Positions 1 through 12,310 of a stretch of 64,000 bases of DNA are shown piece after piece. The notes below the pieces were generated by a model. It ran no database searches. It was not told the origin of the DNA and was given only the letters and a program-made list of their open reading frames with translations. The stretch covers positions 11,676,572 through 11,740,571 of the forward strand of contig OZ022584.1 of NCBI GenBank assembly GCA_963669155.1, given 5' to 3'. The stretch is from Arbacia lixula (taxonomy: Eukaryota > Echinodermata > Echinoidea > Arbacioida > Arbaciidae). Each line of letters begins with the position of its first letter. The first letter of the stretch is position 1. The position numbers and the translations under genes are program-made.

Positions 1-2580
1 CGCATTTGTTTACAAAGTTATCATTGTGAGCCGGCAACAAATATCGACCGACTTTTAATATTTGGATATCGAATTTAACCGTAAATGATCTAAGCTCGTT
101 CTGGTCTCAATGTCATGGGAAGCATTTTAAATGCTTTTTGTTTTTCACCTTTAAGGCAGTATCATAACGTGCGTCTACCTGGGTAATATTGCTGAACCAA
201 TGGCGACGTGCATTGCATGCAGTGGAAGTTATCATACTGTACAGCGAAGAGAGAAAAAATCTAGTTTTATGACCTTACCTAATGGAATTGGATTTTAATG
301 TCCCTGTGGATAATTTCTCTTCGAGATAATGGAAGACCATAAATCAAGAGAAAGCAATGCCTAAAGCTAACAAACCCTCCTTTAGCAAAACATCCCTGCA
401 TTTTACGATACGATAATTGTAATTGCACGCTGCTTAGGAAAGCATTTACCTTGGTCACCATGTTTCTATCTCGACATACCCTACATAATGCTCTACTGCG
501 GGTAGAAGGGACTATCAAATTAAATATCATTACAGTAAGTGTGTGGAAGAAGCTACCAATGTTGTAGCTTGTTAATATCACTAATTAAAACGCATGTAAA
601 AGAGAACGTAATCTATAACTTAAGAGGTATGAGGAAAAGAAGATAAAGGAAATACATATCAGTAACAGTACAGGGAGATAGAGGATAAGAACTGGGTAGG
701 ACCTGTTAAAAAAATTAGGTTAATAATTATAACAATTAGCTTTAAGCTGATTGGCACATCTTTTTTTCTGATCATGAAGACAATGGCTCACATTTATATA
801 CAACGATAGCTTAACTTGCCTACTAATTGCAGACTACCTTTACGGGGTGCAAAATATATCATCCGATGCTGTCACAAGATTATCGATTTACATCGCAAAA
901 TCACAAATTTGCTTCATTTTGATATTATTTGCTATACTTGATATGCGGACAAACTCAAGTACTGTAGTCACTCCAAGGGCAAAATAAATGATAATGAATC
1001 AATATTAATGTTTCATGTACTTTTATTTGGCGTCTGATAAAGTTATTTTAGGTTTAGGACACGTATTAAGCTAAACCACCATTGAGAATACATGCCCTTG
1101 AGGGCAATTCCTTATAGGGCCCTGTGACTCGCGAATGACACAAGACCGATGTGTAACTGGGGGGGGGGGGGGGGGGGAGGAGAGGGGGGTTAGGTTTAGG
1201 GAAGGGTTAACTTGATTTGATAGCCCTAACGTTTTACCAATTAGTGTTCATGCATATGCTTCGAATCATCTCTTTATGAAGCCTCGAATAATGCCTGGAT
1301 GTCTTTGTTTGGACATTCGTAGGAGTTCCCGATAATTATTGAGTAGTAGTTAAAAGATTGTATATATTTCAAAGCCATGTTTAATATTAAATATAACTCC
1401 TTACCAATTGGCTGGTGGTAGTCAGGTGCTAAGTAACGTGCTAACAACGCTTAAACTTTTTACATTCTCTGACATTTACCATTAAGAAAGATCATAACAT
1501 TGTCCTATTTACCTTGACATTTACTTGCTAAAAGGTTTTCATCTTGCACTCTCTTTACTATTCAAGCGGGATGCACATCATGCGCATCGAAGATCCTTTC
1601 CGAAGGTGAACAACCCGTCCTGTGCCAAAAACAAACGCAGCTCAACAGCATTTGTGTTCTCATTGAGACAAACATTCGGGTCGTGCACATAGTGAGTTCT
1701 AAAGTCAAGATCAATACTCTTCGGTGTGCATATAGGGACAGTAAGCACGCGGCTTCTGAAGAAGCACACGCTCTCACACTCAAACTTTCTTTAAAAAAAA
1801 GCCCAGAGTTACTCTGGCTAAGAGGACACTTTGCGAGTGTTTGTGCGGCCAGGGAGACGCGGGCGGGTAGGGTGCCCTCCAGGAGTGTTCATTCTCGTGG
1901 GAAATCAAGCCAGTTACTCCCTAACAACGACGAGCACAGAATGACAATGATATACGGTGAGAGCAAGTTTGCTTAAAATAGGAGTCTTCAGTAGTCATTA
2001 CGATGACAAGGAAACAGCTGAGCTAATGTTTGAATCAAGAATGTTGCCAGTGATAAGAATTTCCACTGTGCATTTCATATTAGATGTACAATATTGTAGT
2101 AATGACACATTATTAATGCAAGGTACGGTAATTTGACGTCGAAAATCTTTTCAAGCTCCTCCTTTAAAATGAATTAATTACATCCAAAATGTGTTAAACG
2201 TGCAAATCACACATTGTATGTGTTGATACAACGGTCCCTCTCTTATCCAGTGCAGTCCCTATAATGCGAGTTCTAAATATATATCAAGTATTGGGTTTTT
2301 CTTTCACTTCATGAAAATGGCCTCCGTGTTTTCAAGGACAAAGTAAGTCCGCATTTGCAGAAGACCGACAAGCTCCTGTCGCTACTTCCACATATGCCTA
2401 AGGCACTATTCTGTCATGAATAAGACTGTTGAGGTGTTGATGATGTTTGCGTGCTGCGAAGAGCCTAAAGGTTCTGTATATATGAACACAGAAGTTGTTT
2501 GTTTGGATACTAGTTCTGCAAACGACCCCGAGATTTCACTGAGTGTAAAGTGGTCAATATCTAGAAACTGTTTGGTCATG
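1..2580. other. Non-coding stretch, no gene seen
   Basis: AT-rich sequence with many stops on both strands. The longest frames (about 100 residues at 279-581 minus and 1683-1976 plus) match no family I know. Only the G homopolymer at 1.16 kb stands out. Confidence 0.6.
1159..1177. repeat. (G)19 homopolymer
   Basis: Uninterrupted run of 19 G followed by G-rich AGGAGAGGGGGG. Confidence 0.98.
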
Positions 2581-2584
2581 TTAA

Positions 2585-3163
2585 AGGAATTTCGACCCGG
2601 AGCTCAAGAGGGCGCTGTTGGATGACGTCACAATCATCGCCATCTTAGTTCCGAAGTTTGACGAGTAACGCTGTCAATCAAACTGGTAGATTGCGGATAT
2701 GCGTTGCTTGCCCTTTCACGTACGTTGTGAGCGCTAGCCGAGCGAGCTATGCCAGTACACGTTTGTGCATACCGTAAACGATGATCACACTTTCGCAGGA
2801 AAAATAGATCGCCGCATGCACGCAGATTGCATTATCGTGCATGCACAATGCACAGCCAGCTAGCTACATACGCATGCAAGCACATACGAGTACTACTACT
2901 AGTACTAGTCTACGTACGTGAGTGCTAGCTGGAAGTACCGTATGCAAGTGGGCGGAGCCAGCAGGGAACAGCCGCCGAATCATGAGCCGAACTGTATTTC
3001 GGCATACCTAGATTGAGAATCGACATTCTTCGGGCATTCGGAACATGGCATTTGCGTAACCGGTGAAATTATCGAATAACATTGCCGTCATTGGACAACA
3101 CGTACTGTCCGCTCATGCGCTTACATGGAATAACGCCCTCTTGAGCGCCGGGTCTGATTCCCT
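2585..3163. mobile_element. Second TTAA-flanked terminal-inverted-repeat element
   Basis: The left end AGGAATTTCGACCCGGAGCT followed by CAAGAGGGCGCTGTT is matched in reverse complement at the right end (AATAACGCCCTCTTGAGCGC then CGGGTCTGATTCCCT). That gives terminal inverted repeats of about 34 bases with a few mismatches. TTAA abuts both ends (2581-2584 and 3164-3167). The 579-base interior has no open frame of a transposase and includes an odd tract rich in short palindromes near 2820-2930. It is probably a non-autonomous DNA transposon. A family relation to the 22.5 kb elements is possible, since both end in CCCT-TTAA, but their sequences differ. Confidence 0.75.
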
Positions 3164-3277
3164 TTAAAGAGGAAATCTGGGAGAATAGATGCGTGTTGCT
3201 TGCGGATATACCAGAATCGAATCAAAGAGAGTCACGGAAAGAAATGTTGATACTGTCAAACCTGCGGTAACCTCTCA

Positions 3278-3292
3278 CCCCCCCCCCCCCCC
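3278..3292. repeat. (C)15 homopolymer
   Basis: Uninterrupted C run. A shorter C run next to an A run follows at about 3417-3439. Confidence 0.97.
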
Positions 3293-5046
3293 AGTAAATT
3301 TGCGTGTTAAACCTACCGTATATAAAGACCAACTGCACAACCTGACTAACAAACACTTTCCTTGCCTACGCACAGACAAAAAAAGGGCCATGTATGTTAA
3401 AATTTGTTTCAAATCGCCCCCCCCCCCAAAAAAAAAAAATGAACAAATCAAAGCACATTAATGTACTTACGTACACTACTGAATGGGTTATTTGTGTTTT
3501 CTGGCTCAAACTTCGCTTAACTCAAAAGTTTGAGAGCGAACAGTATTTCGAAAGCTAAACAAAATGTATCAATATAATACACTTATTTGATAAAGCGCGA
3601 AGTGAACGGGACAAATATAAATACTCGTAGACACACACACAAGCCCTTCGTAGACAGATTTATAGCTATAAACACGCACACAATCAAAAGTTGCACAAGC
3701 ATTCATGAAAAGTCAATAACTCGATCTTCGGCTAACATAGATGAGAAAGCCAGTGAATCCAATCAGTATATTTAGGGCATCTCCATCTCTACAACTGTAT
3801 ATGGACGCGAATTTCTCCTTGTTATTTTGATTGCTGGAAAATGACGTATACGAGAGAGCACATAAATCAAAAAGAAGATATTGTAGAATGCACACATGCC
3901 TCCGTGTCCATATCTAATATAGATGCAGTCTATCGGAACGATAAAATGGTCTAGAGAGCATCTACATAATCTTCGAGCAGGAAAATGCGTTCCCCCTTTT
4001 TGAGAATGATTTGCCTGAATGTAAAATTGAATTTCTTAGCGATTGCCGTCTGCAAGAAAGGCAAGAACGGGTAGTCGCGCATGGACAGTTAGAGAACCAA
4101 TTTGTAAGGAGAGAGGGTACTAGAACGGCAGATAGAAATGTCAAACGCAAATGAAAGGTATCGATGTTAAAGGAGTAGGTACACGTAGATCGTCATAGTG
4201 TTCTGTTTATACAAGTTATGCCAGTCTGTTGTTTCGATTATGCACTTAGGTAAAGTATAAATTTCTTTAGAATAAAAACGAACCCAAAGAATACGAATAT
4301 CGTCCACAAACTGATGATTGTTTTATTATAATAATACGAAGAAGACAAAGGCAGTCGGGATGCATTTCTAAGCATTGAGGAAGAAGTTGGAAGAGTTTAT
4401 GTTGAAATCACCACGAACGTATTGTAGTAACAGAATAGAACCCGTTTTCGCAGAATATTCAATATCTATTCAAAACAATTACAAGGAAGTATGTATCGCT
4501 TTGCTGCTCAAAAGGAACATTTTATTCAATGTATTAGTATTATTTACCCATGGTGACTCAGCCAGTACTTTAACACTGTTCTTCCAGGAGACTCTGCTTT
4601 GGCATTTAACACAAACACAAACAAATAAATACAAACAAATGACGTGTATAGTTCAGTGACAAATAAACATCATTGTGGAAAAAACACACAACCACACAAG
4701 AGCACAGTAGATCACGTAATCTAAATTACACTTTAATCACTTAACAGTTTGATACTTACATGTTCCCGTCATGCACTGCGAATTAAACCCAGGTGGGGGA
4801 GATGGATTTCATGAATACAGCTCACTGCACATGCGGCATTGACAGATGGGAAGTCACGTGATGTCTTAGCCACTTGGTGTTTTGGCGCCAACCTGCCTAT
4901 CGTCTGCTGTGGCAAAATAATTATTCACTCTAAAACATGACTTTGTACAATGTTATTTTGATTGAGTTGTTTTTTCTTTTAAGACGTATCTGCTGCCGGG
5001 GCAATGAGCGTGATATTGACTATTAGTCATGTTTTGCTCATGATTT

Positions 5047-5086
5047 GAGAGAGAGAAAGAGAGAGAGAGAGAGAGGAAGAGAGAGA

Positions 5087-5143
<57 letters not shown>

Positions 5144-5183
5144 AGAGGGAGAGATGAGGGAGAGAGAGAGAGGGGGGGGGGGA
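5047..5183. repeat. (GA)n microsatellite
   Basis: Nearly pure GA with a few GGAA, GATGAG and G-run interruptions. Poly-Leu/Ser frames on the minus strand here are artefacts of the repeat. Confidence 0.98.
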
Positions 5184-6215
5184 GTCTAGAAAGAGAGGGT
5201 GTAGATGGGAGAATGTGTGTTGTAGGGAGGGGTACAAAAAACACGTTAAGCAGTATCTTAGTAACAAAGGCCTGTATGGAATCAGTTATAGGCTAAATGA
5301 TAACAATGACGTAATGACAGTGGTAATTCAAGTCAGACTCTACTGTTATATAATCAAGCTGATAGAAATCGGCAGTTATCTTAACAATATCTTCCTTCAA
5401 TTGTAACATCTCGATATCAGGTCCTTTAAATGAATCCAACGTGGGAAGTTAGACATAAACAAGGTTCAATTTACACTTGAAATCCTAAAGATTTTAAAAT
5501 TCATTAGGCGTGACGTAATTTGAATGTGCATTCCAACAGACAACATGACGTCACTGACTGTGCGTGTATTTCCAATTCGACGTATAATCAATTGCCCAGA
5601 AAGATGTTTTGACTGAAAAGATGTATCGATGTCGATATATCTATATGCGTAACACGTACGTTCTACTGGAATTGTTATTGACCGGAGCCATTTGAATGGT
5701 TAAGTGTCATCACGGGCATGGATCTTAGCTTCTAGAATTCTTCGGGGGGTAGAGAGATAGAGATAGCTCCGTAGATGTTATACTGTGCCTATCAATGGGT
5801 GTGACTTTGGCTACAGTGGATTTTGATGGATGACGTTATCGTGTGGGCGAGGAATGAAAACAATCAGGATGCAATATCGAGTAGGAGAGTGCACAGGACA
5901 ACACGTAGCGTGATTAACCCCTCTACGCCATCTGGACAATTCTATAATTGATAAGAAGAACATCAGACAGTGCAAATGGTTAGAGCAGATAAGTGAAGAA
6001 GTAGGAGAATCGACGGGAGGCGCGTGTTTTGAACAAGCGTGTCTGAAAGGGCGGTATTGATGTACAAAGAGATAGGCAGACAGCGAAAGTGGGTGTGTCG
6101 GGCATAGGATGGGTGTAAAAACGCATAGCAAATGGGAGAGAAGGGAATGGGATTTAACAAAGAGACAAAGGAAAGAGGTATTGCATAAGATGGGTAGAGA
6201 TTGCCTAAAGAAATC

Positions 6216-6217
<2 letters not shown>

Positions 6218-6266
<49 letters not shown>

Positions 6267-6267
6267 G
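6218..6267. repeat. (GA)n microsatellite
   Basis: About 25 GA units, followed by a purine-rich G/A tail to 6300. The 211-residue minus frame across it is low-complexity and not supported as a gene. Confidence 0.98.
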
Positions 6268-7049
6268 GGCGGGAAGGGGTTAAAGAGGGGAGAGGAGGGG
6301 TGTGATGGTATGGGTGATTTGAGACATACGGCCACACATATTGAGATATGCTTTTCTATCTCATACGTTTTGACCATGCCGACTGTGATTATCTTTAAGT
6401 GTTTATGATCGTGATGCAAAGTACATACATACTTGATTAATAACATGTTTCATAAACATCACAGAGATTATAGATTATTAAGAGACCTACAATACTGCAA
6501 ATAAAGGTGAACATCAGTTCATCTAATGGAAAAAAACTAGATAAGGATAATCGTCCTGATACCATTGGAGTTCTGTGTAAGTAAACCATTCGAGTTCACG
6601 CAATGGTCATGATAATACCGTGAAAGATATCGCGCTTCGGATGAGTGAAGCAAAAAATGATGATTAAGGAGAAGAAGCTCGGATAAGACATTGAAGACGA
6701 GGAGAAGAAAAACATAACATAGAGAAAAGAAAAGAAAAGAAGAACAAAGCAATGGAGAATAGGAGAAGATGGGGGAAGCGACCTAGATAATCAAATGCAG
6801 CCAGAAGAAATAAGATAGACAGAAAAAAACTAGGACATGGAGATAAAATGACAGAACCTCTCTTTGAACTATAAACCAATTCCTCCGGGAGGTAATGTTA
6901 CCACGCTGATTGTGATTATCATGTTATTGCTAAAAACGAGCGAGAACATAATGAAATGACAAAAAATATTTGTTGACAATATGCGGATCGTATTTCAAAC
7001 CGTCTCCTTCAAAACGAAGTATGCTAACAAAAATTGGATTGACCGACAT

Positions 7050-7473
7050 CTCTACAATGTCTATTATTCTAAACATGCGTGCTTGTTTCTGAAACTTAAT
7101 TCACTTTACATGCAACCTTAATTTTGTATCATCTTTAGCAATATAATTAGTGCGGAAATATTGTCCACGCTTTAAAGCAGTGAATATGTTCGTCACATTC
7201 TTGTCAGTGGTGTCTCAGCCTGCACCAACGCGTTCACGTGCATTCAGATAGACCACGTGACCATGTCTACCATGTCTACTATACTAAAAATGCATGCTTG
7301 TTACTAATAAAATTTTATATCATGCAACCTTACTTTTGTATCATCGTTAGCAACACTTTTATTACGGAAACAGAGTCCACGCTTTCAAGCAGTGTGCCTG
7401 CTCGTAACATTCTTGTCAGAAGTGTAGAAGGTGCACCAACGTGGTCATGTGCATTCAGGTAGACCACGTGACC
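7050..7473. repeat. Two-copy tandem duplication, period about 213 bases
   Basis: Copy 1 (about 7050-7262) and copy 2 (about 7263-7473) share CATGC-TGCTTGTT, CATGCAACCTTA-TTTTGTA, GTCCACGCTTT-AAGCAGTG, CATTCTTGTCAG and an end of TAGACCACGTGACC. Divergence is visible throughout, so the event is old. The shared E-box-like CACGTG occurs once per unit end. No coding potential is evident. Confidence 0.8.
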
Positions 7474-7733
7474 CACGATGTAGCCATCATGCCCCTGGAG
7501 GTAGGTGGCGGACATCAGAGGCACGTAATTCAATTACTCGTCGTCATATTGGAAGAGCGTTGACCTCGCTCCTTCACCGACCCCACGACGTTTCACAATA
7601 GTCATTTCTCTTTCGCATACATATCAGATTTGTAATATCGAAAGTACAATAATTGCAGATCGGTTACGATGTAGCGGTGGCCAACACATTTCTTAATAGA
7701 GATGTGATATTATTCGGAGAGCATACGAACACG

Positions 7734-7760
7734 TCTTCTTCTTCTTCTTCTTTTTCTTCT

Positions 7761-7792
<32 letters not shown>

Positions 7793-7876
7793 TTCTTCTT
7801 CTTCTTCTTCTTCTTCTTCTTCTTCTTCTTCTTCTTCTTCTTCTTCTTCTTCTTCTTCTTCTTCTTCTTCTTCTTC
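7734..7876. repeat. (TTC)n trinucleotide tract, about 143 bases
   Basis: A nearly perfect TTC/CTT run with only two interruptions near its start. On the two strands it yields poly-Ser, poly-Glu and poly-Lys open frames, none of which is a gene. This is a long polypyrimidine mirror repeat. Confidence 0.99.
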
Positions 7877-10800
7877 CAATGAGTACCAATGTACATAGAA
7901 TACTATACTACACTACACATAACTCATGCAGACCTTGCCCAGTCGTCGATTCTTATGAAGTGCATGATTGACGACGTAGTGCTCAATTACTTAGAGGAAT
8001 TTTATCTCGGGGCAGTATAGTCCTATTAAAAACAATTTGTATCAAGTATAATGTCACAATACTTCGCTGCAGCATTTTTTGTTTTTGGTATAATTTTACC
8101 CAGTGTTCAATGACGTTTATGAACGACAAAGAAAGCAAACCCTTCCTCAAGTCGTAAAACCTGAGCACCGCGTGATAAATTATTTTTGAAGTGAGTGGGG
8201 ACAAATTGATTATTATGATTGTCATAACCTTAAATTCCTGTCCATGCTCCGATGTAACCCGTTTCCATCATCTCCCAGCGTGGACGCCACTGTGCGCCGA
8301 CACCACGCTGCAAACAGATTAACGGTGGCGGAAGGGGGGAGAGATGACGTCACAACAAGAGCGAGAGGGAAACCGGCTGTCGGTGCAGTTTCTTATCCGG
8401 TGCGCGTGTTTTTTCTTTCCTTGTGTGGGACTACTCAGTTCTCACCACGTTGTTATGGACGGATGCTTCGCATGCCACCACATACGCATTGCATTCATAA
8501 TTGTTCTACATGACTTCGTAGTAAAATATTGATAACAATAATCATATTTATGAGGCGTTTTACATGGCCGTTTCTTAGCGCGCTCACTGTTTTTATTTTG
8601 TTTAAACAAAAACACTGTACTATATGGTGTGATTATGTATATACACTACACTATACACTACACTATGTATTGAAATACACAGGTGATACAATTCCTAGTA
8701 GCTGTACTCGCGTCCAGAAAATTCTAGCTGCTTAAAAGGTGGAGCGTAAGGAGGTTTTAATACGGTAAACATCTCAGGTGATTACCTAAATCGATAATAT
8801 CAAAAGTCCTTAACAAAGGCAGTACTTTTTTTAGACTTGAGGTATTCAATGAGATTTTCACCATTGATGCAATTTTGTTTGAAAAATATTTCAAGCATTG
8901 TTATTGTGTAACATCAATTAAATTGCAACGAGTCAAAATTATTAAATATTCAATTCAACTTATTTTTTAATGTATTGAGGTAAGAATTATCATACATTTA
9001 TTTTGTAGTTTAGCGCGTATTCCATGACGAAAATGTATTTGATTATTTTCGGCAAAGAATACGTATGTCGACAAGAGAGACTCACGATATAGTGTGTGTA
9101 ATTACGTTTAAACCTAAGCTAAATGTCAACCATTAATGATTTATTCTTCTTATTTCCTTATTGCAAAAAATGAATTAACTCTAATCTAAAAATGAAATGT
9201 ATTCAACCGAGAGATAGGCATTCAGCCTAGATCAGCGGTTTCCTCGCACTTAACGCAACCATCCAAAGTGCTTCCCACGAGAACACACATCACTTTCGAA
9301 TCTTGGATGCCTGCCTGGGCCATAACCATATCGTGTTGGCTCACACCCCACTGCCCAATCTGGGTTAATATAAATGTGAAGGTATGTTAATAATGTCTCT
9401 TTGGGCCTGGTAACTAGTTCATTCATTGATGAGTTGCAGCCACTGATTCCAGCCCGCAGGCGCGCCGTTGTGTGGCTCCACAGTGTGATTGCCTGTATCG
9501 GTCAGTGCAAGTTGAGAGACAGAAACAAAGCAGGAAATGTGTATGTGCAAACACGCACAAATATATTCACACACACACACACACACTCACACACACACAC
9601 ACACACGTACACACGCACACGCACACAAAACACATACACACGCACACGCACCCACACACACACACAAACACAAACAAACGCACACACATATACATTACAC
9701 TCACACAGTTAACATACGCGCGCACATGCATTCACACACATTGAGGGGAAACGTGGGGCGGGGGATAAATACGTACACTAATACATCAATTTTCAAACAT
9801 AAATTATCAATGCCTCGTCAAAGACCTATTTAACGTTTAACACACTGCCATAAATAAATAAACAAATTGACAGTGCTAATGATTCTCCCGAAGATGTGTA
9901 TCAACACTAACCACCCGATGAGGTATAAGTTAGTGAACTTGAGCCCGTTAGCTATTATACTACAGTGCTTTACGAAAGACAATTTGAGCGGACCTCAGAA
10001 TAACATTACCGAATTCGATCTTTCCGTGAAGACGGTCGAAGTAAATGATTCGGTTGATCTTTACAACATGTCGGACAAACATACATACCTTCATTTATAT
10101 TAAGGGGCTTTGAATAAACTGCATACGGGTAAACCAATAATGACTTCAAGGATTCGTGCAGTACTGCAAGCCACTTGTTAGCACTAGGGGTATAACAAGT
10201 GAAAGTGTTTCGTGTGATAAACCTCTGCCTTCATTGCGCATGTCCCAAAACTGTACCTCTCTTCCGGGGCGCCAGCATTAGGCCCCATTTTCGAGTCATT
10301 GCATCCTTCCGTACCAGGCGAACCCTAAAGGTGTTAAGTCGTTTCATATTGAGCACTCGAATGTATATAACAAATGGCTGTGTGCATTGTGGCCCTGAGA
10401 CTAATGCACTTTACTTCTTTCACTGGTGTCGAGTTCCAGAAACCCGCCACCCAACTCATCAAAATCACAAGCCCGGCGCCCCGTTTTTCACCATGGACGG
10501 ACGCATTGGGGGCAAGGTTAGTAACTCAAGCGATGCTAAAGGAAGTATTGAAACATGCATCCCTTGATATAACACATTCTCGTAAATCGTGGCCTGAAAA
10601 GTAAAGAAATCGTTTAAGAAAAAACGTGTAGTAGGTACGATCTATGAATGATGAAACCCTGAGCGTTATGTTGGGTCAAGACGCCCTAAAATAGGGAAAT
10701 CCATTAAATGCAACGCGACCCGCTAATCACCTATATCCGTTCGCCACATATCTATAAAGACGATTTATTTTCCTCTCATTCTAGACAACTAAATACATTA

Positions 10801-11589
10801 CTTGCTTCATGTATGGATGTTACTGGAGGGTTTTAGAAAAATGGAAAGATTTGTGTTCCAGCTACTTGATGTCGCTATACTTGTATCATGATCATGATGT
10901 AAAGTCAACGTCGTATGTCGATATAAATAAATAAGGGTAAGATCTCGAAAAGATACTGTCCATCAACAACGTCTTGAACCCAGGCCTCTCATACTCCTGG
11001 GCCGAAAAAGTAGGCCAACATGAAGCCTCTGCAAAGGTTGTGCATACTTTTTTGAGGGAAAGTGTATATTGATGTGAGCGAAGGGGCGTACATTGAGGCT
11101 CAATCTAGGTTCGGGTATTTTAAATCTTAGGGTATGAATTTGTATTTGACTCGCAGTTAAATATAACATTTGCCTTCATGTATTACATTGTAATCCAGCC
11201 TTTTAGTGGAAATTGTAGGGTTAAAAAGATTGTGATGTAGACCCCCACCCCACCCCCTGCAAAAACACCATGTTATTACTATGTTATAATACAAAACGGC
11301 TTTCAGATCTTGTGTGATCATTAGTTCAGATAGTCTCTTTCTAGGAGACTTCTACAGTTCTACAAACCGATGTGGCTGTCACATGTTGCAGTACATATTG
11401 GCTACTTTATTTCACAGACATATCTTACAAGCAGAGGTGAAACATGACATCCCGGCATCTCAGCAACCCAAAATCCAGAGGGGAAATTTTGTCCTTTAAG
11501 AATACTGCAGACAAGCTACGTTTAAGAATAGTAATTTGATTGTGATCGCAGACACAAAAACAAATTATGTTACACGTGCTCAGTTGGAG
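7877..11589. other. Non-coding stretch, no gene seen
   Basis: A GC-richer patch at 8230-8480 (with TGACGTCA near 8345) and another at 10230-10500 have open frames of 70-122 residues without recognisable motifs. On the minus strand at 10965-11060 a GGCCTGGGTTCAAG motif recalls a tRNA-SINE B box, but no convincing A box is placed. Confidence 0.55.
9568..9690. repeat. (CA)n microsatellite with variants
   Basis: CA repeats interrupted by CT, GTA, CGCA and AAA variants. His/Thr-rich frames over it are artefacts. Confidence 0.97.
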
Positions 11590-12310
11590 GTAGATTACCC
11601 ATCTCAGACAGGGAGCATCCATATTTATACCAGACGAGGTTATGAAACCCTGTCGAGTGTACCCATATATCTCCTTTGAACGACCTCTCCTAGGACCGTC
11701 CACACGGAAGTTACCGCTTAACTTGGTAAACATCTTGGTTCGTTCACACTGTTTGTCCGCTTGGACGTAACGGTGACCCGTCGTAGATCCGTGGAATACA
11801 CTACTTGCAACCCACAGGTGGCGAAAAGGCGTTAATATGCAAACCTCTTTCCGTGTGACCGTTACCGTGTTTCCTTCTAAACGAGACATTGCTGTCTTAA
11901 ATTTGGTTTAATACAATATTATTGATTTTGTAGGTATAGTGCTCTCCTCAGACAGGGAGCATCCATATTTACACCAGATGAGGTTTTGAGACCCCGTCGA
12001 ATATATCCACATATCTCCTTCTAACGACCTCTCATAGGAATGTCCACACGGAAGCTACCGCTCAACTTGGGAAACATCGTTCACACCAGGGTCCATGTTC
12101 ACACTGTTTGTCTGCATGGACTCTCAGGAATTCACTTCCGTGAAATACAGTAGTTGCAACCCACAGGTGGCAAACGACATGGACGTGCAAACTGCTTTAA
12201 ATGTGAACGCAGCTTGATCATGTTGATACCAGAAAGATAACCTCTTTTCCTTTTAAACATGACACGGATGTCTTGTTTTACAATATTAGCGACTTTGTAG
12301 GTCAAATATT
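11590..12310. repeat. Two-copy tandem duplication, period about 344-367 bases
   Basis: CAGACAGGGAGCATCCATAT occurs at 11605 and 11949. It is followed in both copies by a similar series: ACCAGA-GAGGTT, ATATCTCC, AACGACCTCTC, GTCCACACGGAAG, GTTCACACTGTTTGTC, TTGCAACCCACAGGTGGC, and finally GA-TTTGTAGGT. Copy 2 carries an extra insertion near 12195-12235. The 154-residue open frame that runs antisense through copy 1 (11425-11889) is not conserved in copy 2, so I treat it as chance. Confidence 0.8.

Larger units (their letters stand above)
3168..7049. other. Non-coding stretch with GA repeats
   Basis: No supported gene. Besides the annotated C run and two GA tracts, there is a TGACGTCA palindrome at 5545-5552 and an A/G-rich stretch at 6640-6850. 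Open frames up to 211 residues are low-complexity or unrecognised. Confidence 0.6.

Noticed and set aside
5811-6446. 211-residue minus-strand frame
   Set aside because: It crosses a GA microsatellite, and the rest is unrecognisable.
7653-7898. Poly-Ser, poly-Glu and poly-Lys open frames
   Set aside because: They are direct translations of the TTC microsatellite in three frames.
10965-11060. tRNA gene or SINE on the minus strand
   Set aside because: Only a B-box-like word is present; no tRNA cloverleaf can be drawn.
11425-11889. 154-residue minus-strand frame
   Set aside because: It lies in a duplicated non-coding repeat and is not kept open in the second copy; no family motif.
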